Origin: CAVXNB01 sp963763085
GTDB taxonomy: Bacteria; Actinomycetota; Acidimicrobiia; Acidimicrobiales; Bog-793
Length of the DNA: 64,000 nt
Assembly (NCBI GenBank): GCA_963763085.1
Contig: CAVXNB010000001.1
Location: 186,001 to 250,000 of the forward strand
Direction of reading: 5' to 3'
Shown: in pieces, positions 1-8,638 of the stretch
Position numbering within the stretch: the first letter of the stretch is position 1
Layout of the letters: every line of letters starts with the position of its first letter
Notes under the pieces: model-generated
Databases searched by the model: none
What the model was told of the DNA's origin: nothing
The model's input: only the letters and a program-made list of their open reading frames with translations
Position numbers and translations under genes: made by a program

Positions 1-766
1 GGTTGGCCCGGCCGAGCGATGGCGCGACGTCCGCGAGGAGTCGGAAGCGATGCTCGTCGCCCTGTGCTGATCGCTCGTCGAGGAAACGGGCGACGCCGGC
101 CTGCACGAACGGCCCCCACGCGTACCGGCAGTCGTCGAGGACGGCGACGGCGTCCGGACGTTGCCGGAAGATTTCACGCAGGTCCTCGTAGACGGCGTCG
201 GCCGTGTGCCCGCCGTCGACGAAGACGATCAGCTGGCTCGCGCCGTCGTCGGGAACAGGCAGCGGCACCGACGCGGTCAGCTGGGCAGATACGAGGTCGC
301 TCGGCGCGCCGAGGTGGCCCAGTCGCAGATCGATGCGTTCGGCCACCTCGGGAAAGCGCGCCAGCGCGAGGGCGGCGACGTCCTGCACGCGGAGCTCGGT
401 GTTCTCGATCGCGTCGAGCCAGGTCCCGAGCGTGGCCCGCTTGTCGTTGATCTCGTCGGCGATGAGCGGATTGGGGTCGATGCTGACCACTCTCACCACC
501 GCCGGGTGACAGGCGAACAAGAAGGCGGATCCGCCCACGAACGTCCCGACGTCGAAGACGGTGACCGGCCGCCCGACGCTCGCGAGAAGCTCGGAGACCG
601 CCAGCGCGTCGACGGGGGCGAGGGTCCAGATGTCGAGGATCTCGCGCGGCACCCCGGGGCAGATCTCGTGCACGACGGAGATGTAGCTGTCGAGTGCGCG
701 ATGCAGGGCCAGCGGTTGGGTCACGTCGAAGGGCGAACTTGGCGCCAGCGTCTTCTCGTCGATCAT
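1..766 (-). CDS. Class I SAM-dependent methyltransferase (Methyltransf_24-like), 3' end beyond window edge
   Basis: The reverse strand is open from an ATG at 766 to the left edge, giving at least 255 residues without a stop; the C-terminus lies outside the window. The Rossmann methyltransferase signature is visible: FDVGTFVGGSAF at about residues 71-82 (SAM-binding motif I), SIDPNP at 95-100 (acidic ribose-binding loop), FVDGGH at 182-187 and AVLDDCRY at 208-215. This pattern fits the Methyltransf_24 type found in polysaccharide and cephalosporin-hydroxylase-like clusters. The start codon overlaps the stop of the upstream glycosyltransferase (TGATG), so the two are translationally coupled. 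A role in modifying a surface glycan is inferred from the neighbours; the substrate cannot be read from the sequence. Confidence 0.75.
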   Translation of the reverse strand, partial: MIDEKTLAPSSPFDVTQPLALHRALDSYISVVHEICPGVPREILDIWTLAPVDALAVSELLASVGRPVTVFDVGTFVGGSAFLFACHPAVVRVVSIDPNPLIADEINDKRATLGTWLDAIENTELRVQDVAALALARFPEVAERIDLRLGHLGAPSDLVSAQLTASVPLPVPDDGASQLIVFVDGGHTADAVYEDLREIFRQRPDAVAVLDDCRYAWGPFVQAGVARFLDERSAQGDEHRFRLLADVAPSLGRAN

Positions 767-1602
767 CACCAGTCCTCGTCGAGGTAGCCGACATCGGGAT
801 GATAGATGCGGCCGACGCGACGGTGGTCCCACTCGCGCGTGCCGGTCTGGCTGAAGATGCGGCGCATGCGGCGCAGGTCAGCGCCTTGCCGCTGGGCGGA
901 CTCACCGATCATCGAGAAGGGGAGCTTGTAGTAGCGGCCGACGATAATCGGGACGAAGACCAGGTCTCGCTCTTCGGCGATGAGATGGAGGATGAACTCC
1001 CAGTCCGCCCAATAGTCGAGCGACCGGTCGGTGACGTAGCCGCCGATCTCCAGGGCTTGGGCGGCATCGACGAGGGCGAGGGCGTCGATGTAATTGTCGA
1101 TCGTGAGCGTGAGCTGGGCGACTTCGTTCGAGCGGAGTGCGTCCGCCTTGCCGCGGTCGATGTCGATGAGATTGCCGTACACGAGTGCCGCCTCTGTCAT
1201 CCGGAACGCCCTGTAGAGCACCGGGATCGCCGCCGGCACGAGCTCGTTGTCGGCGTCCAGGAACAGCACGTTACGGTAGCGAGCCAGCTGCAGTCCGAGA
1301 TTGCGGACGCCCGTCAGGCCGAGATTCGTCGGCAGGAACACCGTGCCGAACCGCCGCTCGCCCACATGGGAGGCGATCGAGCGCAGCAGCCGCTGCGATC
1401 CGTCGCGGGACGCGTCGTCGACGACGATCACCTCGGAGGCGTGGCCGGCCTCCTCGAGCGCCTGGACGCTCGCGAGCGCCGAGGCCACCGACCGCGCCAG
1501 GAATGACTGGTGGTTCCAATTCGGGATGAAGATGGTTACCCCGGCCTCTTTCTCCGCGGCGGGTACCTGGCCGAGCGAACGGTCCGCCAGGAGCTCAGAC
1601 AC
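766..1602 (-). CDS. Family 2 glycosyltransferase
   Basis: This 278-residue protein has a GT-A fold signature: TIFIPNWN at about residues 23-30 (first beta strand), VVDDAS at 60-65 (nucleotide-binding acidic pair) and LDADN at 115-119 (DXD-like metal site). These are typical of GT2 inverting transferases that add sugars to a membrane-bound or protein acceptor. An open frame continues upstream of 1602, but that stretch is low-quality arginine/serine sequence lying over the next gene. The GTG at 1602 sits 8 nt inside the end of the upstream gene and is the sensible start. It belongs to a minus-strand run with UDP-xylose-forming genes, so a role in an envelope heteropolysaccharide is likely. Donor and acceptor are unknown. 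Confidence 0.8.
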   Translation of the reverse strand: MSELLADRSLGQVPAAEKEAGVTIFIPNWNHQSFLARSVASALASVQALEEAGHASEVIVVDDASRDGSQRLLRSIASHVGERRFGTVFLPTNLGLTGVRNLGLQLARYRNVLFLDADNELVPAAIPVLYRAFRMTEAALVYGNLIDIDRGKADALRSNEVAQLTLTIDNYIDALALVDAAQALEIGGYVTDRSLDYWADWEFILHLIAEERDLVFVPIIVGRYYKLPFSMIGESAQRQGADLRRMRRIFSQTGTREWDHRRVGRIYHPDVGYLDEDW

Positions 1603-2548
1603 GAGCGAGGGCCCGCGCCAGGTGCTCCCCCAGAGTTCCCTGTGCGAGGTAGTGCTGGCGGGCGGCATCGAACATGAGCTCGGGACCGAGATCGAGCAGT
1701 TGCTCGCCGAGGTCCTCCACGGACCGATAGATGTTCGGCACGCCGGCGAGGGCATCGAAGTGCCGGGCCTCGATCTTGCACGGGACGGCGCCGGCGAGCA
1801 TCGCGTCGAGAAACCGGAACGACTCGTAGTACGCCCATCGATGATGCGAGCACCAGACATAGCACGACGTCGACGAAAGCAGACGGTCGAGGGCGGCAGG
1901 GCTCAGCAGCCCTCCATGGGCGCGGACGGGGCGGAGCGAGGGCAGGAAGACGAAGCCGCTCGGGCCTAGATCCTCCATCAGAGCGTCGGCGAGCGCGGCC
2001 CGCTCGGAGGTGGCATGGCCGACCAGCGCCCACGTCAGGGGGCGCTCGCCCGGGACCTGCCGCTTGATCTGGTCCGCCTCGTCGTGCAGCGGCGCGTTGT
2101 AGAGGAAGATGTACGGCACGCCCGACGGGTGGTCGTGCTCCTGACGGACGAAGCCGACGTCGATGATCGCATCGATCTCTAGGCCGGCGTCGAATTGTTT
2201 CGCGAACCAGTTCGTCCGGACGTGGTCGGCCAAGACCGCGATCCTGTGGCGCGCGACCGCGAGGCTCTTGAGCCCGTCCGCCCCGGACAGGGCACATTCA
2301 GCCGGGTTCACGACCAGCGCGGTCGAGGTCGCGAGCCAATCCTCGTCCAGATCGCCGAGCGCCGAAGCCGGCTCGAGACGGATCTGGCCCTGATCGGAGA
2401 GGATCGAGGTGGCGGCGACGGAAAGCCGGCGAGCGAGCGTCTCGTAGAAGAAGTTGCCCTTGTCGGGATATACGACCAGGACCGGTTCCCACTCCGCGGT
2501 CCCCGGCACGGGCGTTACCTTAGTCAGTCCCGGTTCCCGGCTACCCAA
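1595..2548 (-). CDS. Probable glycosyltransferase, family not assigned
   Basis: This protein of about 317 residues lies between a UDP-sugar biosynthesis gene and a GT2 gene in the same direction. It opens with a short hydrophilic stretch, then a Rossmann-like beginning (VLVVYPDKGNFFYETLARRL). A second half contains TWALVGH, followed by a C-terminal part with YYESFRFLDAMLAGAVPCKIE and a predicted helix. That last pattern, an E...EAMAAG-like region, resembles the nucleotide-sugar-binding site of GT-B or exostosin-like enzymes. No residue proves activity. It overlaps the following GT2 gene by 8 nt. I call it a glycosyltransferase from context and the C-terminal pattern; a non-catalytic glycan-cluster protein remains possible. 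Confidence 0.5.
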   Translation of the reverse strand: MGSREPGLTKVTPVPGTAEWEPVLVVYPDKGNFFYETLARRLSVAATSILSDQGQIRLEPASALGDLDEDWLATSTALVVNPAECALSGADGLKSLAVARHRIAVLADHVRTNWFAKQFDAGLEIDAIIDVGFVRQEHDHPSGVPYIFLYNAPLHDEADQIKRQVPGERPLTWALVGHATSERAALADALMEDLGPSGFVFLPSLRPVRAHGGLLSPAALDRLLSSTSCYVWCSHHRWAYYESFRFLDAMLAGAVPCKIEARHFDALAGVPNIYRSVEDLGEQLLDLGPELMFDAARQHYLAQGTLGEHLARALARV

Positions 2549-3514
2549 CTAGACCCCCAGCTCATAAGTGCGGCCGGCGACCTCGGGCGACGACCTGAAC
2601 CACTCGATCGTGAAGCCGAGGCCATCGGGAAGGTTCGTCGTCGGCTCCCAACCGAGAGCCGCCCGAGCGATCGAGATGTCCGGCCGCCTCCTGACCGGGT
2701 CGTCGACGGGCAGCGGCCTCCTGACGACTTCGGACCGGGAGCCGGTGATCTCGAGGATCAGCTCGGCGAGCGCGACCATGGTGTGCTCGACCGGGTTACC
2801 GAGATTCACCGGGCCGCTCGTGTCCGAGTCGAGCATGAAGACGAGTCCCCGCACGAGGTCGTCCACGTAGCAGAAGCTCCGCGTCTGGCTGCCGTCTCCA
2901 TAGACGGTGAGCGGCGCCCCGGTGAGTGCCTGGGTGACGAAGTTCGACACGACGCGGCCGTCGCTGGCGCGCAGGCGCGGTCCGTAGGTGTTGAAGATGC
3001 GCACTATGCCCGTGTTGACGTCGCGCGCCCGGCGGTACGCCATCGTCAGCGCTTCCGCGAACCGCTTCGCCTCGTCGTACACGCTTCGGGGCCCGATGGG
3101 GTTGACGTTGCCCCAGTAGGACTCGGGCTGTGGATGGACGAGCGGGTCGCCGTAGACCTCGCTCGTCGAGGCAAGCAGGAAACGGGCCCCGTGCTCAGCC
3201 GCAAGGTCGAGAGCCGCTTCAGTCCCCCGGCTGCCGACCGCAAGCGTCTGCAGCGGCCGCTCCAGGTACTCGGGCGGTGAGGCGGGGCTGGCGAGATGCG
3301 CGACCGCGTCGACACGTCCCGCGATCGCAAGCCCCTCGGAGACGTCCGCCACGACGAGCTCGAAGACGCTGCTGCGCTTCGCCTCGTGCAGGTTCTCCGT
3401 CCGCCCGCTCGAGAGGTCGTCGACGCAGACGACCTCGTCGCCGCGCTCCAGGAGCGCTTCACACAAGTGCGACCCGACGAAGCCTGCGCCACCGGTGACG
3501 ACGACCCGGCTCAA
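2549..3514 (-). CDS. uxs: UDP-glucuronate decarboxylase (UDP-xylose synthase), SDR family
   Basis: The 321-residue protein is an extended short-chain dehydrogenase. It shows the NAD-binding TGGAGFVG at residues 7-14, the VDDLSSG loop at 31-37, an STSEVYGDP segment and the catalytic Y146xxxK150 in SVYDEAKR. The downstream stretch NTYGPRL, then YGDGSQTRSFCYVDDLV, is characteristic of UDP-glucuronic acid decarboxylases rather than GalE. It would convert UDP-glucuronate to UDP-xylose. The start is a TTG at 3514 that overlaps the UDP-glucose dehydrogenase stop (TTGA); no ATG or GTG lies close enough to keep the glycine-rich loop. Coupling to the dehydrogenase makes a two-step UDP-xylose module. 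A closely related 4-epimerase activity cannot be fully excluded. Confidence 0.85.
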   Translation of the reverse strand: MSRVVVTGGAGFVGSHLCEALLERGDEVVCVDDLSSGRTENLHEAKRSSVFELVVADVSEGLAIAGRVDAVAHLASPASPPEYLERPLQTLAVGSRGTEAALDLAAEHGARFLLASTSEVYGDPLVHPQPESYWGNVNPIGPRSVYDEAKRFAEALTMAYRRARDVNTGIVRIFNTYGPRLRASDGRVVSNFVTQALTGAPLTVYGDGSQTRSFCYVDDLVRGLVFMLDSDTSGPVNLGNPVEHTMVALAELILEITGSRSEVVRRPLPVDDPVRRRPDISIARAALGWEPTTNLPDGLGFTIEWFRSSPEVAGRTYELGV

Positions 3515-4782
3515 ACGACGCCGATTCCCTCGTATGTGAAGCCGAGGTGCCGGAGCATCGCCGGCTCCAGCAGATTGCGCGCGTCGACGACCGCCGGTGT
3601 GGCCATCTGCTCTCGCACCTTGGCGAAGTCGAGCCAGCGGAACTCGTCCCATTCCGTCGCGAGCACGAGCACCGACGCGCCGGCGCAGGCGGCGTAGGGA
3701 TCGTCGCAGATCACGAGCCCGTCGATCGCCTGGGTGACGGTCGGGTCGTACGCCTGGACGCGTGCCCCCTTCTCGGTGAGCAGCCGCGCGATGTCGAGGG
3801 CCGGTGAATCGCGCAGATCGTCGGTGAGCGCCTTGAACGTGAGCCCCCACAGGGCGACCGTCTTCCCGGCGACCGATCCACTGACCGCTCGCAGCGTCTT
3901 CGAAACGACCCGCTGGCGCTGGTCCTCGTTCGAGGCGATGACGCCCTTCAAGATCCCGAAGTCGTAGCCGGCGTTCTCGGCGATGCGGATGAGCGCGGCG
4001 GTGTCCTTCGGAAAGCAGGAGCCCCCCCAGCCGGGACCGGGGCGTAGGAACTCGGATCCGATCCGGGGGTCGTAGCCCATGCCGAGGATTACCTGGCGCA
4101 CGTCGGCCCCGACGGCCTCGCACAGGGCGGCGATGGCGTTGACGAACGAGACCTTCGTGGCGAGAAATGCGTTGCAGGCGTACTTGATCGTCTCCGCCGT
4201 CGGCGGGTCCGTCACCACAAGGGGCGCGCTGATCCGGAGGAAGAGCGACGAGATCTTGATCGCCGTCGACTCGTCGGCGGCGCCGATGACGATCCTGTCG
4301 GGGTGGAGGAAGTCGTGCACGGCCGACCCCTCCCGCAGGAACTCCGGGTTCGAGGCGACGGTGACGTCCGACCGCTCCAGTGCCCGCTCCACCACGTGGG
4401 TGGAACCGACGGGCACCGTCGACTTGCTGACGACGATCGAGCCGGCCGGCAGGTGCGGGCCTATCTCCCTGGCCGCCTGTTCGATGAAGCTCATGTCGGC
4501 CCGCCCGTCGCTGCCCTGAGGAGTCTGCACGCACAGGAACGTGAATTCGGCGGAACGGGCCGCCTCCGCGTTGTCGGTCGAGAACGAGAGCCTCCCGGCG
4601 TCGATACCCTGCCGCAGGAGGTCGACCAGGCCCTTCTCGTGGTTCGGCATCTCTTGTGACCGCAGCATGGCGATCCGCTCTTCCGACACGTCCGTGCAGT
4701 GCACGTCGTGCCCGAGATGGGCCATGCACACCGCAGTGGTAAGACCCACGTAGCCGGCACCGATGACTGCGAGGCGACTCAT
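3511..4782 (-). CDS. ugd: UDP-glucose 6-dehydrogenase
   Basis: The 423-residue enzyme oxidises UDP-glucose to UDP-glucuronate with two NAD+. Visible features are GAGYVG at 8-13 (NAD site), NPEFLREG at 145-152, and the active-site loop GGSCFPKD at 253-260 with catalytic Cys256, followed by the C-terminal UDP-binding domain. Length matches the family. I use ATG 4782; a longer open frame upstream lacks family sequence and would run into the divergent gene. A TAACAT -10 box lies 8 nt before this ATG, suggesting a leaderless message. It is the first gene of the minus-strand glycan run and hands its product to the overlapping decarboxylase. Confidence 0.93.
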   Translation of the reverse strand: MSRLAVIGAGYVGLTTAVCMAHLGHDVHCTDVSEERIAMLRSQEMPNHEKGLVDLLRQGIDAGRLSFSTDNAEAARSAEFTFLCVQTPQGSDGRADMSFIEQAAREIGPHLPAGSIVVSKSTVPVGSTHVVERALERSDVTVASNPEFLREGSAVHDFLHPDRIVIGAADESTAIKISSLFLRISAPLVVTDPPTAETIKYACNAFLATKVSFVNAIAALCEAVGADVRQVILGMGYDPRIGSEFLRPGPGWGGSCFPKDTAALIRIAENAGYDFGILKGVIASNEDQRQRVVSKTLRAVSGSVAGKTVALWGLTFKALTDDLRDSPALDIARLLTEKGARVQAYDPTVTQAIDGLVICDDPYAACAGASVLVLATEWDEFRWLDFAKVREQMATPAVVDARNLLEPAMLRHLGFTYEGIGVV

Positions 4783-4790
4783 GGCCGTGG

Positions 4791-4796
4791 ATGTTA
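4791..4796 (-). promoter_or_regulatory. Putative -10 box of ugd, leaderless spacing
   Basis: On the reverse strand TAACAT is followed by 8 nt and then the ugd ATG. This places the expected transcription start at or next to the A of the start codon. It lies in the 49-bp divergent gap with the GT2 gene at 4832. No -35 element is convincing. Confidence 0.4.
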
Positions 4797-4831
4797 CTTT
4801 TTCCCCGCCCAGGTGGAAGGATGATCGCGGT

Positions 4832-5632
4832 ATGGCAAACGTCTCGGACCGCCAGCACGCGCGCCTTCGGGCGCTGCAGCGCCTCGTCATCGACCTCGCA
4901 CGCAAGGACTTCGACGAGCGTTACCCCGGCCTCGAGCTGACGCCGGTCGTCGCCCTGATCTGCGCCTACGAGGAGGAGGCGAACATCGGTGACGTGCTGC
5001 GGCGCGTGCCGAAGGAGGCATGCGGACTGGCGGTCACGCCCCTCGTCATCGTCGACGGGGGAGAGGACGACACAGCTCGAGTCGCCATCGAGGGCGGCGC
5101 CGTCACGTTCGTGTTCCCGGTCAACCTCGGGCACGGAGTGGCGCTCAGGGTCGGCTACGACCTGTGCGTGAGCCTGGGCGCAAAGTACGTGGTCACCTTC
5201 GACGCCGACGGCCAGAACGATCCGACCGAGCTGGCGCAGATGCTGCAGCCGCTCGTGGACGACGAAGCCGACTTCGTGGTGGCCTCGCGCCGCCTCGGCG
5301 TGGACGAGACGGCGGATCGGTACCGCCAGGTCGGCGTCGTCTTCTTCGCGGCGCTCATGAACCGGTTGACAGGCGCCCACCTCACGGACACCTCGAACGG
5401 CTTCCGAGCCCTGCGCGTGACGATGCTCGCCGACGTGAAGGACCGGCTCGAGCAGGATCAGTACCAGACCGCCGAGCTGCTGATCACCGCGCTCAAGCGG
5501 GGCTGGCGGGTGGACGAGCGTCCCACGGTGTGGCACGAGCGAGCATCCGGCGAGTCGAAGAAGGGGACGAACCTCCTCTACGGCTTCCGCTACGGCGCCG
5601 TGTTGGTCGGGACTTGGCGGCGCGAGCGCTGA
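4832..5632 (+). CDS. Family 2 glycosyltransferase, DPM1/DPG-synthase-like
   Basis: The 266-residue cytoplasmic protein has the polyprenyl-phosphate hexosyltransferase pattern: VVALICAYEEEANIGDVLRRVP near residues 38-60, VIVDGGEDDT (acidic substrate loop), TFDADGQNDP (metal-binding DXD) and a conserved TDTSNGFRAL segment, which is diagnostic for dolichol-phosphate-mannose-synthase-like GT2 enzymes. There are no C-terminal membrane helices, so it resembles the soluble DPM1 class. It probably transfers a sugar from a nucleotide donor to a polyprenyl phosphate. I choose the ATG at 4832; upstream in-frame codons overlap the divergent ugd gene. It ends 16 nt before pfkA and may share its transcript. 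Confidence 0.8.
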   Translation: MANVSDRQHARLRALQRLVIDLARKDFDERYPGLELTPVVALICAYEEEANIGDVLRRVPKEACGLAVTPLVIVDGGEDDTARVAIEGGAVTFVFPVNLGHGVALRVGYDLCVSLGAKYVVTFDADGQNDPTELAQMLQPLVDDEADFVVASRRLGVDETADRYRQVGVVFFAALMNRLTGAHLTDTSNGFRALRVTMLADVKDRLEQDQYQTAELLITALKRGWRVDERPTVWHERASGESKKGTNLLYGFRYGAVLVGTWRRER

Positions 5633-5648
5633 GCAGCGTCGGATCGCC

Positions 5649-6680
5649 ATGAAAGTCGGCGTGCTCACCGGCGGTGGTGATTGCCCCGGGCTCAATGCCG
5701 TCATCCGCGCCGTCGTCCGGAAGGGCGAATCGTTCCACGGCGACGAGTTCGTGGGATACGCGGACGGCTGGCGCGGGGTGGTGGAGGGCCTGACGCTCCC
5801 GCTCGACAGCGAGCGGTGCCGCGGCATCCTGCCTCGGGGGGGCACGATTCTCGGCACTTCACGGGTCAGCCCTCAGCAGGTCGCGGGCGGAGTGGAATCG
5901 GCCATGCGCAATCTCGCCGCTGTCGACGCCCTTGTCGTCATCGGAGGCGAGGGCACCTTGGGGGCGGCTCTACGCCTCTTCCAGGAAAACCACGTCCCGC
6001 TCGTGGCCGTGCCCAAGACGATCGACAACGACATCAGCGCTACCGAGGTCACGTTCGGCTTCCACACCGCCGTCCAGATCGCGACCGATGCGATCGACCG
6101 GCTCCACACGACCGCAGAGGCTCACGACCGGGTAATGGTCTGCGAGGTGATGGGCCGCAATGTCGGCTGGATCGCGATCTACGCCGGCATCGCCGGCGGC
6201 GCAGCAGAGATCATCATCCCGGAGGAGCCGTTCGACATCGACGCCATCTGCGCCGACCTCGTCCGCCGGCATGCGGTGGGCCGCTACGCCTCCATCGTCG
6301 TCGTGGCCGAAGGCGCCCTGCCGAAGCCCGGGACGATCGCGGCGCCCGGACGCGAGGTCGACATCTACGGTCGTGAGCGGCTCGGAGGCATCGCCAATCT
6401 CCTCGCGAGCGAGATCGAGCATCGCACCGGCTTCGAGTCGCGGGTCACGATCCTCGGCCACGTCCAGCGCGGGGGGACGCCGACCGCATTCGACCGGGTT
6501 CTGGCGACCCGGTTCGGCATGGCCGCCATCGACGCCGTCCACGACGGTGCCTTCGGCCAGATGGTCGCCCTGCAGGCGGGTGAGATCGTCCGGGTGCCGC
6601 TCTCCGAGGCGGTGGGCAGCGGGAAACCGAAGAGGGTCCCCCACAAGCTCGTCGAGGTAGCAGAGGTCTTCTACCGCTGA
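5649..6680 (+). CDS. pfkA: 6-phosphofructokinase, ATP-type group III
   Basis: The 343-residue enzyme phosphorylates fructose 6-phosphate in glycolysis. The N-terminal GVLTGGGDCPGLNAVIR is the phosphoryl-donor loop, GGEGT at 99-103 is the second donor motif, PKTIDND at 122-128 carries the catalytic Asp, and EVMGRNVGW and LGHVQRGG are sugar-binding loops. Gly in GGEGT (equivalent to E. coli Gly104) combined with Lys in PKTIDND is the pattern of actinobacterial ATP-dependent group III enzymes such as Streptomyces PfkA; pyrophosphate enzymes have Asp at the first site. The donor assignment rests on that comparison. The ATG at 5649 starts immediately before the conserved strand. Confidence 0.92.
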   Translation: MKVGVLTGGGDCPGLNAVIRAVVRKGESFHGDEFVGYADGWRGVVEGLTLPLDSERCRGILPRGGTILGTSRVSPQQVAGGVESAMRNLAAVDALVVIGGEGTLGAALRLFQENHVPLVAVPKTIDNDISATEVTFGFHTAVQIATDAIDRLHTTAEAHDRVMVCEVMGRNVGWIAIYAGIAGGAAEIIIPEEPFDIDAICADLVRRHAVGRYASIVVVAEGALPKPGTIAAPGREVDIYGRERLGGIANLLASEIEHRTGFESRVTILGHVQRGGTPTAFDRVLATRFGMAAIDAVHDGAFGQMVALQAGEIVRVPLSEAVGSGKPKRVPHKLVEVAEVFYR

Positions 6681-6685
6681 GGCGG

Positions 6686-6691
6686 TAGACT
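6686..6691 (+). promoter_or_regulatory. Putative -10 box for typA
   Basis: TAGACT lies 48 nt upstream of the typA ATG, in the 59-bp gap after pfkA. It matches the TANNNT -10 form seen repeatedly in this window. No clear -35 element is present. Confidence 0.35.
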
Positions 6692-6739
6692 GAAGGTCCC
6701 GGCCTGTGCCGCGTCCCTTCTCTGGAGTTCCAATCCCTC

Positions 6740-8614
6740 ATGCTCTCGCGCGCCAACTTCCGCAATCTCGCCATCGTCGCCCACGTCGACCACGGCAAGA
6801 CGACGCTCGTCGACGGGATGCTGTGGCAGTCGGGCGTCTTCCGGGCCAACCAAGAGGTCAACGAGCGAGTGATGGACTCGATGGACCTCGAGCGGGAGAA
6901 GGGGATCACGATCCTCGCCAAGAACACCTCCGTCCGCCACGGAGGGGTGAAGCTCAACATCGTCGACACGCCCGGCCATGCTGACTTCGGCGGGGAGGTC
7001 GAGCGGGCACTGGCGATGGTGGACGGGGTGCTCCTCCTCGTGGACGCGAGCGAGGGGCCGCTGCCCCAGACCCGTTTCGTGTTGCGGAAGACCCTCGAGC
7101 GGCGTCTGCCGGTCGTGCTCGTAGTCAACAAGATCGACCGCCCGGACGCGCGCCCGAAGGAGGTAGTCGACGAGGTCTACGAGCTCTTCTTGGATCTCGA
7201 CGCGGACGAGGCGCAGATCGAGTTCCCGATCGTCTACTGCAATGCGAGGGCCGGGCACGCCTCCTTGGACCCGACCGTGGAGGGGACGGACCTCGAGCCG
7301 CTCTTCCAAGTCATCTCCGAGCACATTCCCGCTCCGACCTTCGATCCCGGCCACCCCCTGCAGGCGTTGGTCACAAACCTCGACGCGTCCCCCTACGTCG
7401 GGCGGCTCGCGATCTGCCGGGTGCTCCACGGCACCATCAGGCAGGGCCAGCAGGTGGCCTGGTGCCGCGCCGATGGGACCGTCGAGCGCTTCAGGGTCGC
7501 CGAGCTTTACGTCTCCGAGGGCTTGGACCGCGTAGATGCGGCGGAGGCGGGGCCAGGCGAGATCATCGCCGTTGCCGGGTTGTCCGAGGTGACGATCGGC
7601 GAGACCCTCTCGGATCCCGATGACCCGCGGCCGCTCCCGGTGCTCATGGTCGACGAGCCGAGCCTCGGCATGACCATCGGGGTCAACACCTCACCGTTGT
7701 CCGGCACCGAGGGGAACAAGGTCACCGCCAGATTGCTCAAGAACCGACTCGACGCCGAGCTCGTCGGCAACGTCTCGATCCGCGTGCTGCCGACCGAGCG
7801 TCCCGACACCTGGGAGGTCCAAGGCCGCGGGGAGCTGCAGCTCGCCGTCCTCGTCGAGATGCTCCGCCGGGAGGGTTTCGAGCTCACAGTCGGCAAGCCC
7901 CAGGTCGTGACGCGGATGATCGGCGGCAAGTTGCACGAGCCGGTCGAGGCCGTCTCGATCGACGTGCCGGAGGAGTTCCTCGGCGTCGTCACCCAGCTGC
8001 TTCCTCTGCGCAAGGGCCGGCTCGTCCAGATGGTCAACCATGGAACGGGTTGGGCGAGGGTCGACTACTCGGTGCCGTCCCGCGGGCTCATCGGCTTCCG
8101 TACCGAGTTCCTGACCGAGACCCGGGGCACGGGGGTCCTGCATCACATCTTCGACCGTTTCGAGCCGTGGCACGGCGAGCTGCGCACGCGCCCGTCGGGC
8201 TCGCTCGTCGCCGACCGGCGAGGTCTGACGACCAACTACGCCCTCTTGAATCTCCAGGATCGGGGCGCCTTGTTCGTCGGGCCGGGCGTTGAGGTCTACG
8301 AGGGGATGGTCATCGGGGAGAATGCCCGCTCCGAGGACATGGACATCAACCCGACCAGGGAGCGCAAGGTCACGAACGTGCGGTCCTCGACGGCCGAGGA
8401 GCTGGTGCGCCTCATCCCGCCGAGGCTGCTCTCGCTGGAGCAGGCACTCGAGTTCATCCGCGAGGACGAGTGCGTCGAAGTGACGCCCGCCAGCGTGCGC
8501 CTGCGCAAGTCCGTGCTCGACCAGGCCAGCCGGGGTCGCCAGACCGCCCAGTCAAAGCGGGCCCGGCTGCGGGCCGCCACCGGCGACGCCCCTGCCAACC
8601 GCCGAGCCGGCTGA
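6740..8614 (+). CDS. typA: Ribosome-associated translational GTPase TypA/BipA
   Basis: The 624-residue protein is full length for TypA. The G domain shows G1 AHVDHGKTT at 14-22, switch I EREKGITI, G3 DTPGHADF and G4 NKIDRPDAR. It is followed by the beta-barrel, two EF-G-like alpha/beta domains and the TypA-specific C-terminal domain (SRGLIGFRTEFLTETRGTG, and ENARSEDMDINPTREKK-like sequence near the end). TypA binds the 70S ribosome near the A site and helps ribosome assembly and stress adaptation. Its stop is 24 nt from the end of the convergent SDR gene. The extreme C-terminal tail is basic and variable. Confidence 0.95.
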   Translation: MLSRANFRNLAIVAHVDHGKTTLVDGMLWQSGVFRANQEVNERVMDSMDLEREKGITILAKNTSVRHGGVKLNIVDTPGHADFGGEVERALAMVDGVLLLVDASEGPLPQTRFVLRKTLERRLPVVLVVNKIDRPDARPKEVVDEVYELFLDLDADEAQIEFPIVYCNARAGHASLDPTVEGTDLEPLFQVISEHIPAPTFDPGHPLQALVTNLDASPYVGRLAICRVLHGTIRQGQQVAWCRADGTVERFRVAELYVSEGLDRVDAAEAGPGEIIAVAGLSEVTIGETLSDPDDPRPLPVLMVDEPSLGMTIGVNTSPLSGTEGNKVTARLLKNRLDAELVGNVSIRVLPTERPDTWEVQGRGELQLAVLVEMLRREGFELTVGKPQVVTRMIGGKLHEPVEAVSIDVPEEFLGVVTQLLPLRKGRLVQMVNHGTGWARVDYSVPSRGLIGFRTEFLTETRGTGVLHHIFDRFEPWHGELRTRPSGSLVADRRGLTTNYALLNLQDRGALFVGPGVEVYEGMVIGENARSEDMDINPTRERKVTNVRSSTAEELVRLIPPRLLSLEQALEFIREDECVEVTPASVRLRKSVLDQASRGRQTAQSKRARLRAATGDAPANRRAG

Positions 8615-8638
8615 GCCGCGTGGGGCGTTCGCCGCAAG

